DNA from: an uncultured Clostridia bacterium
Lineage (GTDB): Bacteria; Bacillota; Clostridia; TANB77; CAG-508
Assembly: GCA_947631495.1 (NCBI GenBank)
Contig: CANRLO010000004.1
Span: 1-50,116, forward strand
Length of the DNA stretch: 50,116 nt
Reading direction: 5' to 3'
Below are positions 10,507 through 23,366 of this stretch, piece by piece. The first letter of the stretch is position 1, and every line of letters begins with the position of its first letter. A model generated the notes under the pieces. That model did not search any database. It was not told the origin of the DNA and saw only the letters and a list, made by a program, of their open reading frames with translations. Made by a program: the position numbers and the translations under genes.

Positions 10507-12405
10507 ATGACAGAAGAAAGAAAAGAAAATGAACAAAGAGCAAGAAGGCCATATAGGCGTAATACAAAAACACAAGAAAATAAGGCTCAAAAATCAGAAG
10601 GACAAGAAAAATTAGAACAAAAAATAGGAAAGAAAGAAACAAGTAAACAAGTAGCAATGGCAAAAAAAGGTACAAAAAGAGAGCAAACAGAAACGAGTAC
10701 AATGCCAAGAAAAAATTATGATAAAAAACAACCAAAGTTTGAATTCAAAAAATCAAACTTAAAAATTATTCCTTTAGGTGGACTAGAGGAAATTGGAAAT
10801 AATATGACTATTTTCGAATATGAAGATGAAATTATTGTAGTAGATTGTGGTCTAGAATTTCCAACAGATGATATGCTAGGAGTTGATTTAGTAATTCCAG
10901 ATGTAACTTACTTAGAAAGAAATAAGGAAAAAATTAAAGGATTTGTTATTACCCACGGACATGAAGACCATATTGGTGCAATTCCTTATATTTTAAAACA
11001 AATTAATGTACCAATTTATGGAACGAGATTAACATTAGGTTTAATAAAAAATAAATTAGAAGAACATAAACTATTAAGAAGTACAAAAATGTATGAAGTT
11101 CAAGCAGGTCAAACTATTCACTTTGGGAAAATGAAGGTAGAATTTATTCGTAGCTGTCATAGTATTCCAGATGCCGTTATGCTTGCTATTTATACACCAG
11201 TAGGAACAGTACTTCACACAGGAGACTTTAAAATTGATTATACACCAATTAACAGTGAAATTACAGACTTTAACCGTCTTGCTGAAATTGGTAGTAAAGG
11301 TGTACTTGCATTATTATCAGACAGTACCAATAGCGAAAGAAAAGGCTATACTATGTCAGAAAGAACAGTAGGGCAAGAACTTGACAAACTATTTGTTAAT
11401 TGTAAAAAAAGAATTGTAGTAGCTACCTTTGCTTCTAACGTACATCGTGTGCAACAAATTGTAAATGCTGCAGTTGCAAACGGCAGAAAAATTGCCGTAT
11501 GTGGTAGAAGCATGCTCAACATGCTCGAAACAGCAAGGTCATTAGGATATATAGATGTACCAGAAAATGTATTTATTGATATTGATATGATTCGAAATTA
11601 TACAGATGAACAACTAGTTATTATTACAACAGGTAGTCAAGGTGAAACCATGTCAGCTTTAACAAGAATGGCAGCAGGAGAGCATAAAAAAATTGTTATT
11701 ACGCCAAATGATTTAATTATTATATCTGCAAACCCAATTCCAGGAAATGAAAAATCTGTATCAAAAGTAATTGATGACTTACTTCAAATTGGAGCAGATG
11801 TTGTTTACAGTGCACTTGCAGATATTCACGTATCAGGACATGCTTGCCAAGAAGAACAAAAATTGATTTTTGCTTTAACAAAACCAAAATATTTTATTCC
11901 AGTCCATGGAGAATATAGACAATTAATGGCACATGCTGAAACAGCTAAAATGATGGGGGTAGAACCACAAAATATCTTCATGAGTACCAATGGACGTATA
12001 ATTGAAATGAATGAACAAGAAGCAAAACAAACAGGAACAGTACCATGCGGAAAAATTTTAGTAGATGGCTATGGCGTCGGAGATGTCGGAAATGTAGTGC
12101 TTCGTGATAGACAACACTTATCACAAGATGGACTTATTGTTATTGTTATGACAATGGACCAAGCAACAGGTGAAATCGTAGCAGGTCCAGATGTTATTTC
12201 AAGAGGATTTGTATATGTAAAAGAATCAGAAAACTTAATGGATGAAGTTAAAAAATTCATACGTGAAGAAGTACAAATATTAGAAAATAGAGGAATTCGT
12301 GATTGGTCTACGATTAAATCAACTTTAAAAGACCATATTCGTGACTATATTTTCCAAAAAACAAAAAGAAACCCAATGATACTACCAATCATTATGTCTT
12401 TATAG
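10507..12405 (+). CDS. rnjA: Ribonuclease J with basic N-terminal extension
   Basis: Metallo-beta-lactamase THGHEDHIGA, beta-CASP region, PVHGEYRQL, C-terminal TKRNPMILPIIM. Confidence 0.95.
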   Translation: MTEERKENEQRARRPYRRNTKTQENKAQKSEGQEKLEQKIGKKETSKQVAMAKKGTKREQTETSTMPRKNYDKKQPKFEFKKSNLKIIPLGGLEEIGNNMTIFEYEDEIIVVDCGLEFPTDDMLGVDLVIPDVTYLERNKEKIKGFVITHGHEDHIGAIPYILKQINVPIYGTRLTLGLIKNKLEEHKLLRSTKMYEVQAGQTIHFGKMKVEFIRSCHSIPDAVMLAIYTPVGTVLHTGDFKIDYTPINSEITDFNRLAEIGSKGVLALLSDSTNSERKGYTMSERTVGQELDKLFVNCKKRIVVATFASNVHRVQQIVNAAVANGRKIAVCGRSMLNMLETARSLGYIDVPENVFIDIDMIRNYTDEQLVIITTGSQGETMSALTRMAAGEHKKIVITPNDLIIISANPIPGNEKSVSKVIDDLLQIGADVVYSALADIHVSGHACQEEQKLIFALTKPKYFIPVHGEYRQLMAHAETAKMMGVEPQNIFMSTNGRIIEMNEQEAKQTGTVPCGKILVDGYGVGDVGNVVLRDRQHLSQDGLIVIVMTMDQATGEIVAGPDVISRGFVYVKESENLMDEVKKFIREEVQILENRGIRDWSTIKSTLKDHIRDYIFQKTKRNPMILPIIMSL

Positions 12406-12495
12406 ATTGCCATTTGGGACGCCCTTTTTTGGCAATAAATTGCCATTTGGGACGGTCCTTTTTAGAAAAAAATTGCAATTTAGGATAGATTTCTT
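12406..12495. repeat. Tandem copies of a 'TTGCCATTTGGGACG(G/C)(T/C)CCTTTTT' intergenic repeat
   Basis: attgccatttgggacgcccttttt (12406) and attgccatttgggacggtccttttt (12439), plus a degenerate third copy (12471). Confidence 0.75.
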
Positions 12496-12518
12496 ATGAA
12501 ATAATTATAATGAAGAAA

Positions 12519-12546
12519 AAGGCTCCCAATTTCGGGAGCCATTTTG
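12519..12546 (-). terminator. Terminator of the small minus-strand ORF (possibly bidirectional)
   Basis: ggctcccaatttcgggagcc hairpin with flanking A/T runs. Confidence 0.7.
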
Positions 12547-12558
12547 GTGTAGCTAGTG

Positions 12559-12696
12559 CTAACGCATCTGTGTTGCAGAAGAGTACATTGCCGATAAACT
12601 ATCGGATTCGGTACTAAAACCATTTTTGTTTAATTGTTCCCGAATCATATCATCAATGTCCATACCTTCTGCTACTTTTTTAGAATCCGTCGGCAT
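12559..12696 (-). CDS. Small 45-aa protein MPTDSKKVAEGMDIDDMIREQLNKNGFSTESDSLSAMYSSATQMR
   Basis: RBS aggaggttgtaaaatATG; predicted promoter TTGAAT-17-TATACT upstream; terminator downstream. Confidence 0.6.
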   Translation of the reverse strand: MPTDSKKVAEGMDIDDMIREQLNKNGFSTESDSLSAMYSSATQMR

Positions 12697-12923
12697 ATTT
12701 TACAACCTCCTATTCATAAGATAACTATAGTATAACACAAATTAACATAAAATTCAATGAAATTGTAAAAAAATGTAAAAAAAATAAAATACAAGAAAAA
12801 TCTAAAATAACATATTGTAAATCGTTAAAAACTTTGATATAATAGGCAAAAACTAAGAAAAGAGAAAAATAACTATAAATTAAATTTCTAAAATAAATTT
12901 GTACTGTAGGAGGAAATTAAAAA

Positions 12924-14591
12924 ATGGATTATAAAGAATTAGCAAATTTAATATATCCTGATGCAAAGGAAATATCTTATTATGAAGAAAAATATAAGGC
13001 AAGAAATTTAAAAGAAGGAGCCATTGTAACTAGGTTTGCCCCAAGCCCAACAGGTTTTGTTCACTTAGGTTCTTTATATCAAGTTGTAATTGCTAGAAAA
13101 ATGGCAAAACAAACTGGTGGAGTATTCTTTTTAAGAGTAGAAGATACAGATCAAAAAAGAGAAGTAGAAAATGGAGTAACAGGAATTATTTCTTCTTTAA
13201 GAGATTTTGGATTAACGCCAGATGAAGGAATGACAAGTGAAACAGAAGAAATTGGAGAATATGGACCATATAAGCAATCTTTAAGAAAAGATATTTATCA
13301 AGCTTATGCAAAATACTTGTTAGAACAAGGAAAAGCTTATCCATGTTTTGCAACACCAGAAGAACTAGAAGAAATGAGAGAAAAGCAAGAAGCGGCCAAA
13401 ATTAGACCAGGATACTACGGAGTTTGGGCAAAATATAGAAATCTAACTGTAGAAGAAGCGGCAGAAAAAATTAAAAATGGAGAACCATACATTATTCGTC
13501 TAAAATCAGAAGGAAGAGAAGACAGAAAAATCAAGCACCATGATGTTATTAAAGGCAATGTAGATTTTCCTGAAAACGACCAAGACATAGTTATTATTAA
13601 AGCAGATGGACTTCCAACTTATCACTTTGCACATGCAGTAGATGACCACTTAATGGGAACAACCCACGTAATTCGTGGAGATGAATGGCTATCCTCTGTA
13701 CCACTTCATTTGCAATTATTTCAAATGCTAGGCTTTAAAGCACCAAAATATGCTCACATTGCTCCAATTATGAAAGAAGACGAAGGTGGAAAACGTAAAC
13801 TTAGCAAGCGTAAAGACCCAGAAGCAGCAGTAAGCTATTATACTGAAATTGGTGTACCAAAAGAAGCAGTAGTAGAATACTTACTTAACATTGCTAACTC
13901 TAATTTTGAAACATGGAGAAAGCAAAATCCAAATGCTAGTATTGACGAATTTGAATTACAATTAAATAAAATGAGCGTAAGTGGAGCTTTATTCGATATA
14001 GTAAAAATTCTAGACATTTCAAAAACAGTAATTTCAAAATATACAGCACAGCAAATATATGAAGAAGCATACAATTGGGCTAAAAATTATGACTCTGAAT
14101 TATTAGAAATGTTACAAGATAAAGAATATGCTTTAAAAGTATTTGGTATTGAAAGAGGAAATGTAAAACCTAGAAAAGATATTGCAAAATGGTCTGATGT
14201 AAAAGAAAATATTGAATACATGTATGATAATAAATTTGAAGAAAAAGAAAGACAATATGAATTCCAAAAAATAACAGATAAAGAGTTAATTAAAAATATT
14301 TTAACATTATATATGGAAAAATATTATAATGAAAACGATGACAAACAAACATGGTTTGACAAAATAAAAGACTTAAGTGAAGAACTTGGCTTTGCACGTG
14401 AAGTAAAAGAATTTAAGCAAGAACCAGAAAAATGGCCAGGACATGTAGGAGACATTAGCACAGTATTAAGAGTAGCTCTAACCTCAAGAAGTAATACACC
14501 AGATTTATATGAAATAATGCAAGTATTAGGAAAAGACAGAATAGAAAAACGTTTTAAACTGTATTTGGGGACGGAGGAAAAAAACAGGTAA
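12924..14591 (+). CDS. gltX: Glutamyl-tRNA synthetase
   Basis: HIGH-like PSPTGFVHLGSL and KMSKS-like KLSKRKDPEAA. Confidence 0.95.
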   Translation: MDYKELANLIYPDAKEISYYEEKYKARNLKEGAIVTRFAPSPTGFVHLGSLYQVVIARKMAKQTGGVFFLRVEDTDQKREVENGVTGIISSLRDFGLTPDEGMTSETEEIGEYGPYKQSLRKDIYQAYAKYLLEQGKAYPCFATPEELEEMREKQEAAKIRPGYYGVWAKYRNLTVEEAAEKIKNGEPYIIRLKSEGREDRKIKHHDVIKGNVDFPENDQDIVIIKADGLPTYHFAHAVDDHLMGTTHVIRGDEWLSSVPLHLQLFQMLGFKAPKYAHIAPIMKEDEGGKRKLSKRKDPEAAVSYYTEIGVPKEAVVEYLLNIANSNFETWRKQNPNASIDEFELQLNKMSVSGALFDIVKILDISKTVISKYTAQQIYEEAYNWAKNYDSELLEMLQDKEYALKVFGIERGNVKPRKDIAKWSDVKENIEYMYDNKFEEKERQYEFQKITDKELIKNILTLYMEKYYNENDDKQTWFDKIKDLSEELGFAREVKEFKQEPEKWPGHVGDISTVLRVALTSRSNTPDLYEIMQVLGKDRIEKRFKLYLGTEEKNR

Positions 14592-14671
14592 TTTTTATAA
14601 ATATATAAATATTAGTTAAGTACACGAAAATGAATATTTATATGTAACCAAGAGAAAGGGATGAATGTGAA

Positions 14672-14857
14672 ATGGAATATCAGGTTGGAGATATTGTACG
14701 AACAAAAAAACAACATCCTTGTGGAAGCAAATTATGGGAAATTACAAGAATTGGTGTAGATTTTAAACTAAAATGTTTGGGCTGTGGACATGTTATTATG
14801 TTAGAAAGACCAAAGGCCTTAAAAATGATAACCAAAAAAATTGAAAATGAAACATAA
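14672..14857 (+). CDS. DUF951 family protein
   Basis: YQVGDIVRTKKQHPCGSKLWEITRIGVDFKLKCLGCGHVIMLER. Confidence 0.9.
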   Translation: MEYQVGDIVRTKKQHPCGSKLWEITRIGVDFKLKCLGCGHVIMLERPKALKMITKKIENET

Positions 14858-14893
14858 AAGTAAGAACTGAGCAAATAACTTGATTTATTTTGC

Positions 14894-15487
14894 TCAGTTC
14901 TGTTTTTTCATATATTTTTCAATTTCTTCCCAAACTTTTTCTGTATAAATTTTTCTTTCCGAAGAAAATGGTAAAAAGTTTAAATCCTTTAAAGGATTTA
15001 AAGAATTTTGTAAATCTTCTACTTGTTTATCTACCTTGGTAATAGCAATCTTATCTGCTTTATTACAAATTACAATACAAGGTCTTTCAGAATCAATAAT
15101 ATAACGATACATCAGTCTATCGTTTTCTGTTGGTTCATGCCTAATATCAAGCAAAAATAAAATAAGTGAAATATTATTACTTGTATTTAAATATTCTTCA
15201 ATAAAAGTTCCAACCTTCGCTTGCTCTTGTTTTGACATTTTACTATAACCATAACCAGGTAAATCTACAAAATAAAAGTTATTATCCATATTATAAAAAT
15301 TAATTTGTCTTGTTTTACCAGGTTCAGAACTAGTTCTAGCAAGATTTTTGCGATTTATCATTGTATTAATAAAAGAAGATTTTCCTACATTAGATTTCCC
15401 TACAAGTACAATTTCTGGTAAACCATTATTAGGATATTGGGCAGGCTTTACAGCCGATATTTCAAATTTTGGATTTTTAATTAACAT
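14894..15487 (-). CDS. ysxC: Ribosome biogenesis GTP-binding protein EngB/YsxC
   Basis: GKSNVGKSSFIN, DLPGYGYS, NKADK motifs. Confidence 0.93.
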   Translation of the reverse strand: MLIKNPKFEISAVKPAQYPNNGLPEIVLVGKSNVGKSSFINTMINRKNLARTSSEPGKTRQINFYNMDNNFYFVDLPGYGYSKMSKQEQAKVGTFIEEYLNTSNNISLILFLLDIRHEPTENDRLMYRYIIDSERPCIVICNKADKIAITKVDKQVEDLQNSLNPLKDLNFLPFSSERKIYTEKVWEEIEKYMKKQN

Positions 15488-15551
15488 ATTTTTTACTCCT
15501 TACATAAATAGCATATCATATATTCTACATTATTTCAATCATTGAAAAACA

Positions 15552-15594
15552 ATAAAAGTTTCTCTTTTTATAGAGAAACTTTTATCATTCATAG
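15552..15594 (-). terminator. Terminator after purA (possibly bidirectional)
   Basis: ataaaagtttctctttttatagagaaacttttat inverted repeat. Confidence 0.65.
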
Positions 15595-15597
15595 TAA

Positions 15598-16905
<1,308 letters not shown>

Positions 16906-17107
16906 TTAAGTTAAGAATTATAATTAATTCGTTTAAAGGTTACAAAAACTTTTTATGTCAAGATTATAACACCTTTTTACGTAAAGTGCAATAAAAACTG
17001 CTAAATTTCCTTGTAATTTAGCAGTTACTTTATATATTTCTAAATTAAGATTTTTTTAGTAGAAAAATTCTATTTGTATAAGAACTTTCCTTATTAAATA
17101 AATATTA

Positions 17108-18394
17108 CTATTTTTTAACAACAATTTTTTCAAGACCACCCATATATGGACGTAAAACTTCTGGAACGATTACACTTCCATCCTCTTGGTAGTTGTTTTC
17201 CAAAATAGCAATAAGCATACGAGGAGGAGCAACTACAGTATTATTTAAAGTATGAGCATAGTAGTTTCCTTTTTCTCCTTTTATACGAATGCCAAGTCTG
17301 CGTGCTTGTGCATCTGTTAAGTTAGAGCAACTTCCTACTTCAAAATATTTCTTCTGTCTTGGACTCCATGCTTCTACATCACAGCTTTTTGCCTTTAAAT
17401 CTGCTAAATCTCCAGAACAGCATTCTAAAGTACGGACAGGAATATTCATACTACGGAATAATTCTACAGTATAACTCCACATTTTATCATACCATTCATA
17501 ACTTTCTTCTGGCTCACAAACAACAATCATTTCTTGCTTTTCAAATTGATGAATTCTATAAATACCACGTTCTTCTAAGCCATGAGCACCTTTTTCTTTT
17601 CTAAAACAAGGTGAATAGGAAGTCATAGTATAAGGTAAGTTTTCTTTATTTAATAATTGACCTTTAAATTTACCAATCATAGAATGTTCTGAAGTACCAA
17701 TTAAATATAAATCTTCACCTTCAATTTTATACATCATAGCATCCATTTCTTCAAAGCTCATAACGCCAGTAACCACATCAGAACGAATCATATAAGGTGG
17801 AATGCAATAAGTAAAGCCTTTGTTAATCATGAAATCTCTAGCATAAGTTAAAACAGCAGAATGAAGTCTTGCAATATCTCCCATTAAATAGTAGAAGCCA
17901 TTTCCAGCTACTCTACGAGCAGAGTCAAAATCAATTCCATTTAGTTTCTCTAAAATTTCTCCATGAAAAGGAATTTCATAATCTGGAACAATAGGCTCTC
18001 CATATTTTTGAATTTCTACATTTTCACTATCATCTTTTCCAACAGGAACAGAAGAATGAATGATATTAGGAATTTTCATCATTCTCTCTTTTATTTCATT
18101 GGAATATTGTTCTTCTAATTTTTCATTTTCAACTAATTCATCATTAATTTGTTTTACCTTTTGCTTTATTTCTTCTGCTTCTTCTTTTTTGCCTTCTTTC
18201 ATAAGATTTCCAATTTGGCTACTTAATGTATTTCTAGAAGCTCTAAGCTCGTCTCCTTTTAATTTAATTTCTCTGTTTTTGGTATCAAGTTCAATTACTT
18301 CGTCTACTAAGCCAAGCTTATAGTCTTGAAATTTTTTCTTAATATTTTCTTTTACAATTTCGGGATTTTCTCTTACAAATTTAATATCTAACAT
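17108..18394 (-). CDS. serS: Seryl-tRNA synthetase
   Basis: MLDIKFVRENPEIVKENI start, coiled-coil arm, class II motifs (FRKEKGAHG..RIHQFEK); start chosen at MLDIK. Confidence 0.95.
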   Translation of the reverse strand: MLDIKFVRENPEIVKENIKKKFQDYKLGLVDEVIELDTKNREIKLKGDELRASRNTLSSQIGNLMKEGKKEEAEEIKQKVKQINDELVENEKLEEQYSNEIKERMMKIPNIIHSSVPVGKDDSENVEIQKYGEPIVPDYEIPFHGEILEKLNGIDFDSARRVAGNGFYYLMGDIARLHSAVLTYARDFMINKGFTYCIPPYMIRSDVVTGVMSFEEMDAMMYKIEGEDLYLIGTSEHSMIGKFKGQLLNKENLPYTMTSYSPCFRKEKGAHGLEERGIYRIHQFEKQEMIVVCEPEESYEWYDKMWSYTVELFRSMNIPVRTLECCSGDLADLKAKSCDVEAWSPRQKKYFEVGSCSNLTDAQARRLGIRIKGEKGNYYAHTLNNTVVAPPRMLIAILENNYQEDGSVIVPEVLRPYMGGLEKIVVKK

Positions 18395-18528
18395 AAAAAC
18401 ACCTCTTTTTAATACTCGCATTTTAGCATAAAAATAGGAGAAATTCAATTGTTTTTATGGAAATTATTATAAAAATGTTTTCGTATAAAAATACTAACTT
18501 AGGAAAATATAGTAAAAAAGGAGAAAGT

Positions 18529-19368
18529 ATGTTACTAGAAACAATAAAATTTTTGATTTATTCGTTGCTAATTGTAATAATTGCAAAATATGTATTAGTA
18601 GGTTTACTTCGCAAACTTGCAGAAAGTTTAAATTTATCTGCGAAAACAGTAGGCAATATAGCAGGTCTTGCAACTTCTGTGCCAGAACTGCTAACTGTTT
18701 CTTTTTCTGCCTTTGCAGGATTGGCAAACGCTAGCGTTTATAATATTATTAGCTCTAATGTTATAAATTTTTTACAATATAGTGCTTCTATATTTTTAAA
18801 TCATAATCAAAAAATATTAAAAAACATGGCAATTCGTATAGATATTATTCTAGTTATAATTACAATACTAATACCTATTGCTTTAGCTATATTTAATATA
18901 GAATATGTACCTTCCATAATACCTGCTTTTATTTTGTTATTACTATTATTCTATTATATTAATCATAATGCGCATGTACTTTACTTAGAAAAGCAAGATG
19001 CTAAAATACAAGAAAAAATAGAAAAAGAAAAGAAATGGGTAAAAGGAAAAACAAAATTAGTTATAAAATATTCATTATTCCTTCTATTTACAAGTGTTGC
19101 TTTATACATCATAGGAAATGCCCTAAGTGTTTGCTTAGAAAATTTAGCAGCATTTTTTGGAATTTCAGAAATTATACTTGGAATTGCGTTAGGTTTTATT
19201 ACTAGCCTTCCAGAACTTATTACTTTTTTTGAGTCACAAAAACACTATAAAGAAGCACAAAATATAGAATTAGGAGTTATAGAGGCAACAAATAATCTAT
19301 TAACCTCTAATGTATTGAACTTATTTGTTATTCAATCAATTGGTATTATAATTTACCAAGTCTTTTAG
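18529..19368 (+). CDS. Sodium/calcium exchanger-like membrane protein (CaCA family)
   Basis: Two repeats with SVPELLTVSFSA and TSLPELITFFES; multiple TMs. Confidence 0.7.
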   Translation: MLLETIKFLIYSLLIVIIAKYVLVGLLRKLAESLNLSAKTVGNIAGLATSVPELLTVSFSAFAGLANASVYNIISSNVINFLQYSASIFLNHNQKILKNMAIRIDIILVIITILIPIALAIFNIEYVPSIIPAFILLLLLFYYINHNAHVLYLEKQDAKIQEKIEKEKKWVKGKTKLVIKYSLFLLFTSVALYIIGNALSVCLENLAAFFGISEIILGIALGFITSLPELITFFESQKHYKEAQNIELGVIEATNNLLTSNVLNLFVIQSIGIIIYQVF

Positions 19369-19441
19369 TAAAAATTGGAATAATAGAGAAGGAAAAAGGA
19401 TACACTATTAGCAAGAATTGTGTGAAAAGGAGATTTTGACT

Positions 19442-19720
19442 ATGCAGGAAGAAGAATATAAAAAAGAAACAAAAGTATTTGATAAATCAAATCAAGAAAA
19501 AGAGATAGAATTAATGGTTAGCATTATTAAAACGAAGAAAGAATTAGAAGTTGCCAATCTTAATTTTGAATATGCACAAGAAGATTTAATAGATTATTAT
19601 ACTTATCAAATAAAAGCAATGAGAGCAAAATTCGATTACTTAGTAAAAAAAGCTAAGCAAAAAGGATTAGCGCTAGATATGATAGACCAAATAGAGCTTC
19701 ATTATAATAAAGTAATTTAG
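19442..19720 (+). CDS. YaaL/DUF2508 family protein
   Basis: Family-like sequence and position directly upstream of bofA. Confidence 0.7.
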   Translation: MQEEEYKKETKVFDKSNQEKEIELMVSIIKTKKELEVANLNFEYAQEDLIDYYTYQIKAMRAKFDYLVKKAKQKGLALDMIDQIELHYNKVI

Positions 19721-19770
19721 GAATATTTGTCCCAAAATAATCATACAAATGGAATATAGAAAGAAAAAAG

Positions 19771-20043
19771 GTGATTATTTTGGATGGCAATACCATTATT
19801 ATCTATGTAGCATGTATTATTTTCTTATTTATCATAGGAAGAATTTTTATTTTACCTTTAAAAAGCATAGCAAAACTAGTAGGAAATTCTATATTAGGTG
19901 GTGTGCTTATATTTATTGCTAATGCAATAGGAGGTTTATTTAATTTTCATATAGGACTTAATGTAGGAACAGCAATTATAACTGGAATATTAGGCGTACC
20001 AGGAGTAATTCTTCTTGTTTTGTTAAAAATATTTTTAGGATAA
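19771..20043 (+). CDS. bofA: Pro-sigma-K processing inhibitor BofA family
   Basis: Small membrane protein with GGLFNFHIGLNVGTAIITGILGVPGVILLVLLKI. Confidence 0.85.
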   Translation: MIILDGNTIIIYVACIIFLFIIGRIFILPLKSIAKLVGNSILGGVLIFIANAIGGLFNFHIGLNVGTAIITGILGVPGVILLVLLKIFLG

Positions 20044-20131
20044 TAAAAATACAAAATAATTAAAAAATGTAGCACTTAAAATAAAAATAGCATAAGATAT
20101 AGTACAAACAATATTGTTTTTTATATAGATG

Positions 20132-20174
20132 AAATGCAGGTAACTTAAAAATGAAAGTTATCTGCATTTCTTTG
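20132..20174. repeat. 43-bp hairpin direct repeat, copy 1
   Basis: aaatgcaggtaacttaaaaatgaaagttatctgcatttctttg; identical to 21449-21491. Confidence 0.9.
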
Positions 20175-20335
20175 TAAAAAAATGTTAAATTAACTTTATA
20201 TGAAAATATAAAAAATAGTTGAAAAAAGAAAAAAGGTAATATATAATGCAATTGGAAAAAATAGTAATAAATGTAAAAATAGAAGTAATAATAAAAGTAG
20301 CATTCCAAAAAAATAAAAAGGAGTGCATAATTTTA

Positions 20336-20911
20336 ATGAACAATTTAATACCAATACAAGGACAATGGGATGAAGGGTATATTTTATCAGAACATATGAT
20401 AAAGAGTCAGTTTATTGGATATAATGAAAGTGGAATAAAACAATATGATAGTCAAAGAACAGTATTAGGAGAGTTAATTTATCAATTTAAATATAAGCAA
20501 AATAAAAATAAATTGCCATTGATTATTCAAATTGTAAAAGAAAAGACAAAAGAACTTCATTTAGAAGAAAAAATAGATATTATTATTCCTGTTCCAGCAT
20601 CTAACCAAAAAAGAGAATATCAACCAGTATATATATTAGCGCAATCTATTGCTAGATATATGAAAAAAGAATATCTAGAAACAATATTAAAAAAAACAGA
20701 TAACAAACAAGCAAAAGATGGTCAACTAAATAAAAATAGTATCATTAAGAAACAAAATTTTTGTAGGCCAGTTAATATATTAGTAATAGATGATTTATAT
20801 AGTTCAGGAAATACATTAAATGAAGTAGTAAAATTACTTAAAACAGATTATAATGTAAAGAAAATATATTGTTTAGTTATGACTAAAACAAAGAGAGGTG
20901 GAATTAATTGA
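20336..20911 (+). CDS. Phosphoribosyltransferase-domain protein (ComFC-like PRTase)
   Basis: IIIPVPASNQKR and PRPP-binding loop VNILVIDDLYSSGNTL. Confidence 0.75.
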   Translation: MNNLIPIQGQWDEGYILSEHMIKSQFIGYNESGIKQYDSQRTVLGELIYQFKYKQNKNKLPLIIQIVKEKTKELHLEEKIDIIIPVPASNQKREYQPVYILAQSIARYMKKEYLETILKKTDNKQAKDGQLNKNSIIKKQNFCRPVNILVIDDLYSSGNTLNEVVKLLKTDYNVKKIYCLVMTKTKRGGIN

Positions 20912-21447
20912 ATATTTTTATAGCAGGACCTAGAGAAGTTACACAGCTAGATGAAGATGTAATAAAAAAATTAAAGGATATTACACAAAAAAAATATCAT
21001 ATTTTAGTAGGTGATGCAAAAGGTGTAGATAGCAAAGTACAACAATTTTTAGCAGAAAATAATTATAAACAGGTATGTGTATATGCTTCTAATGGATTAG
21101 CTAGAAATAATTATGGAGATTGGAAAATTGAAAATATACAAGCGGATAAGAAAGTAAAAGGATTTGATTTTTATGTAGTAAAAGATTTAGCTATGGTAAA
21201 AAAAGCAGATTATGGATTTATGATATGGAATGGAAAAAGTAAAGGAACATTTAATAATATTATTAAATTATTAGAAGAAAATAAAGAAGTACTTTTATAT
21301 TATACTGTTAATAAAAAATTCTATCATTTAAAGCAAATAGAAGATTTCAATAAGTTTACAAGTACTTATATAAAATTAACACAATCATTAATTAATTTAT
21401 TACCTAAAATAAGAAAAAATGAATTTACACAAACATGCTTATTTTAA
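20908..21447 (+). CDS. SLOG/DprA-like Rossmann-fold protein
   Basis: MNIFIAGPREV, ILVGDAKGVDSKVQQFL, DYGFMIWNGKSKGTFNNI; overlaps PRTase stop by 4 nt. Confidence 0.6.
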   Translation: MNIFIAGPREVTQLDEDVIKKLKDITQKKYHILVGDAKGVDSKVQQFLAENNYKQVCVYASNGLARNNYGDWKIENIQADKKVKGFDFYVVKDLAMVKKADYGFMIWNGKSKGTFNNIIKLLEENKEVLLYYTVNKKFYHLKQIEDFNKFTSTYIKLTQSLINLLPKIRKNEFTQTCLF

Positions 21448-21448
21448 A

Positions 21449-21491
21449 AAATGCAGGTAACTTAAAAATGAAAGTTATCTGCATTTCTTTG
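21449..21491. repeat. 43-bp hairpin direct repeat, copy 2
   Basis: Identical to 20132-20174. Confidence 0.9.
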
Positions 21492-21513
21492 CAGTTTTTT
21501 ATTGTATTTCTAA

Positions 21514-23175
<1,662 letters not shown>

Positions 23176-23198
23176 AATAAATAAAAGAGGTGCTAAAT

Positions 23199-23366
23199 AT
23201 GGACGAAAAACATAGACAATATTGTATTAAATTAGGAAATCCTTATATGAGAGAAGAACGCTATCAAGAGCAATTTAAAGAAAGCAATGTAGATTCTTCA
23301 TGGATTCCAGAAGATAAAGTAGAAAATTCAGGAAGTTGGTTTAAAAATAAGAAAAATAATTTCTAG
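23199..23366 (+). CDS. Small hypothetical protein (55 aa)
   Basis: RBS aaagaggtg; MDEKHRQYCIKLGNPYMREERYQEQFKESNVDSSWIPEDKVENSGSWFKNKKNNF. Confidence 0.55.
   Translation: MDEKHRQYCIKLGNPYMREERYQEQFKESNVDSSWIPEDKVENSGSWFKNKKNNF

Noticed and set aside
10463-10735. Antisense ORFs such as 10463-10735(-), 47389-47991(-), 45716-46000(-) and 33607-33930(-)
   Set aside because: Opposite strand of well-supported genes; hydrophobic low-complexity translations are expected antisense to Lys/Glu-rich AT-rich coding sequence.
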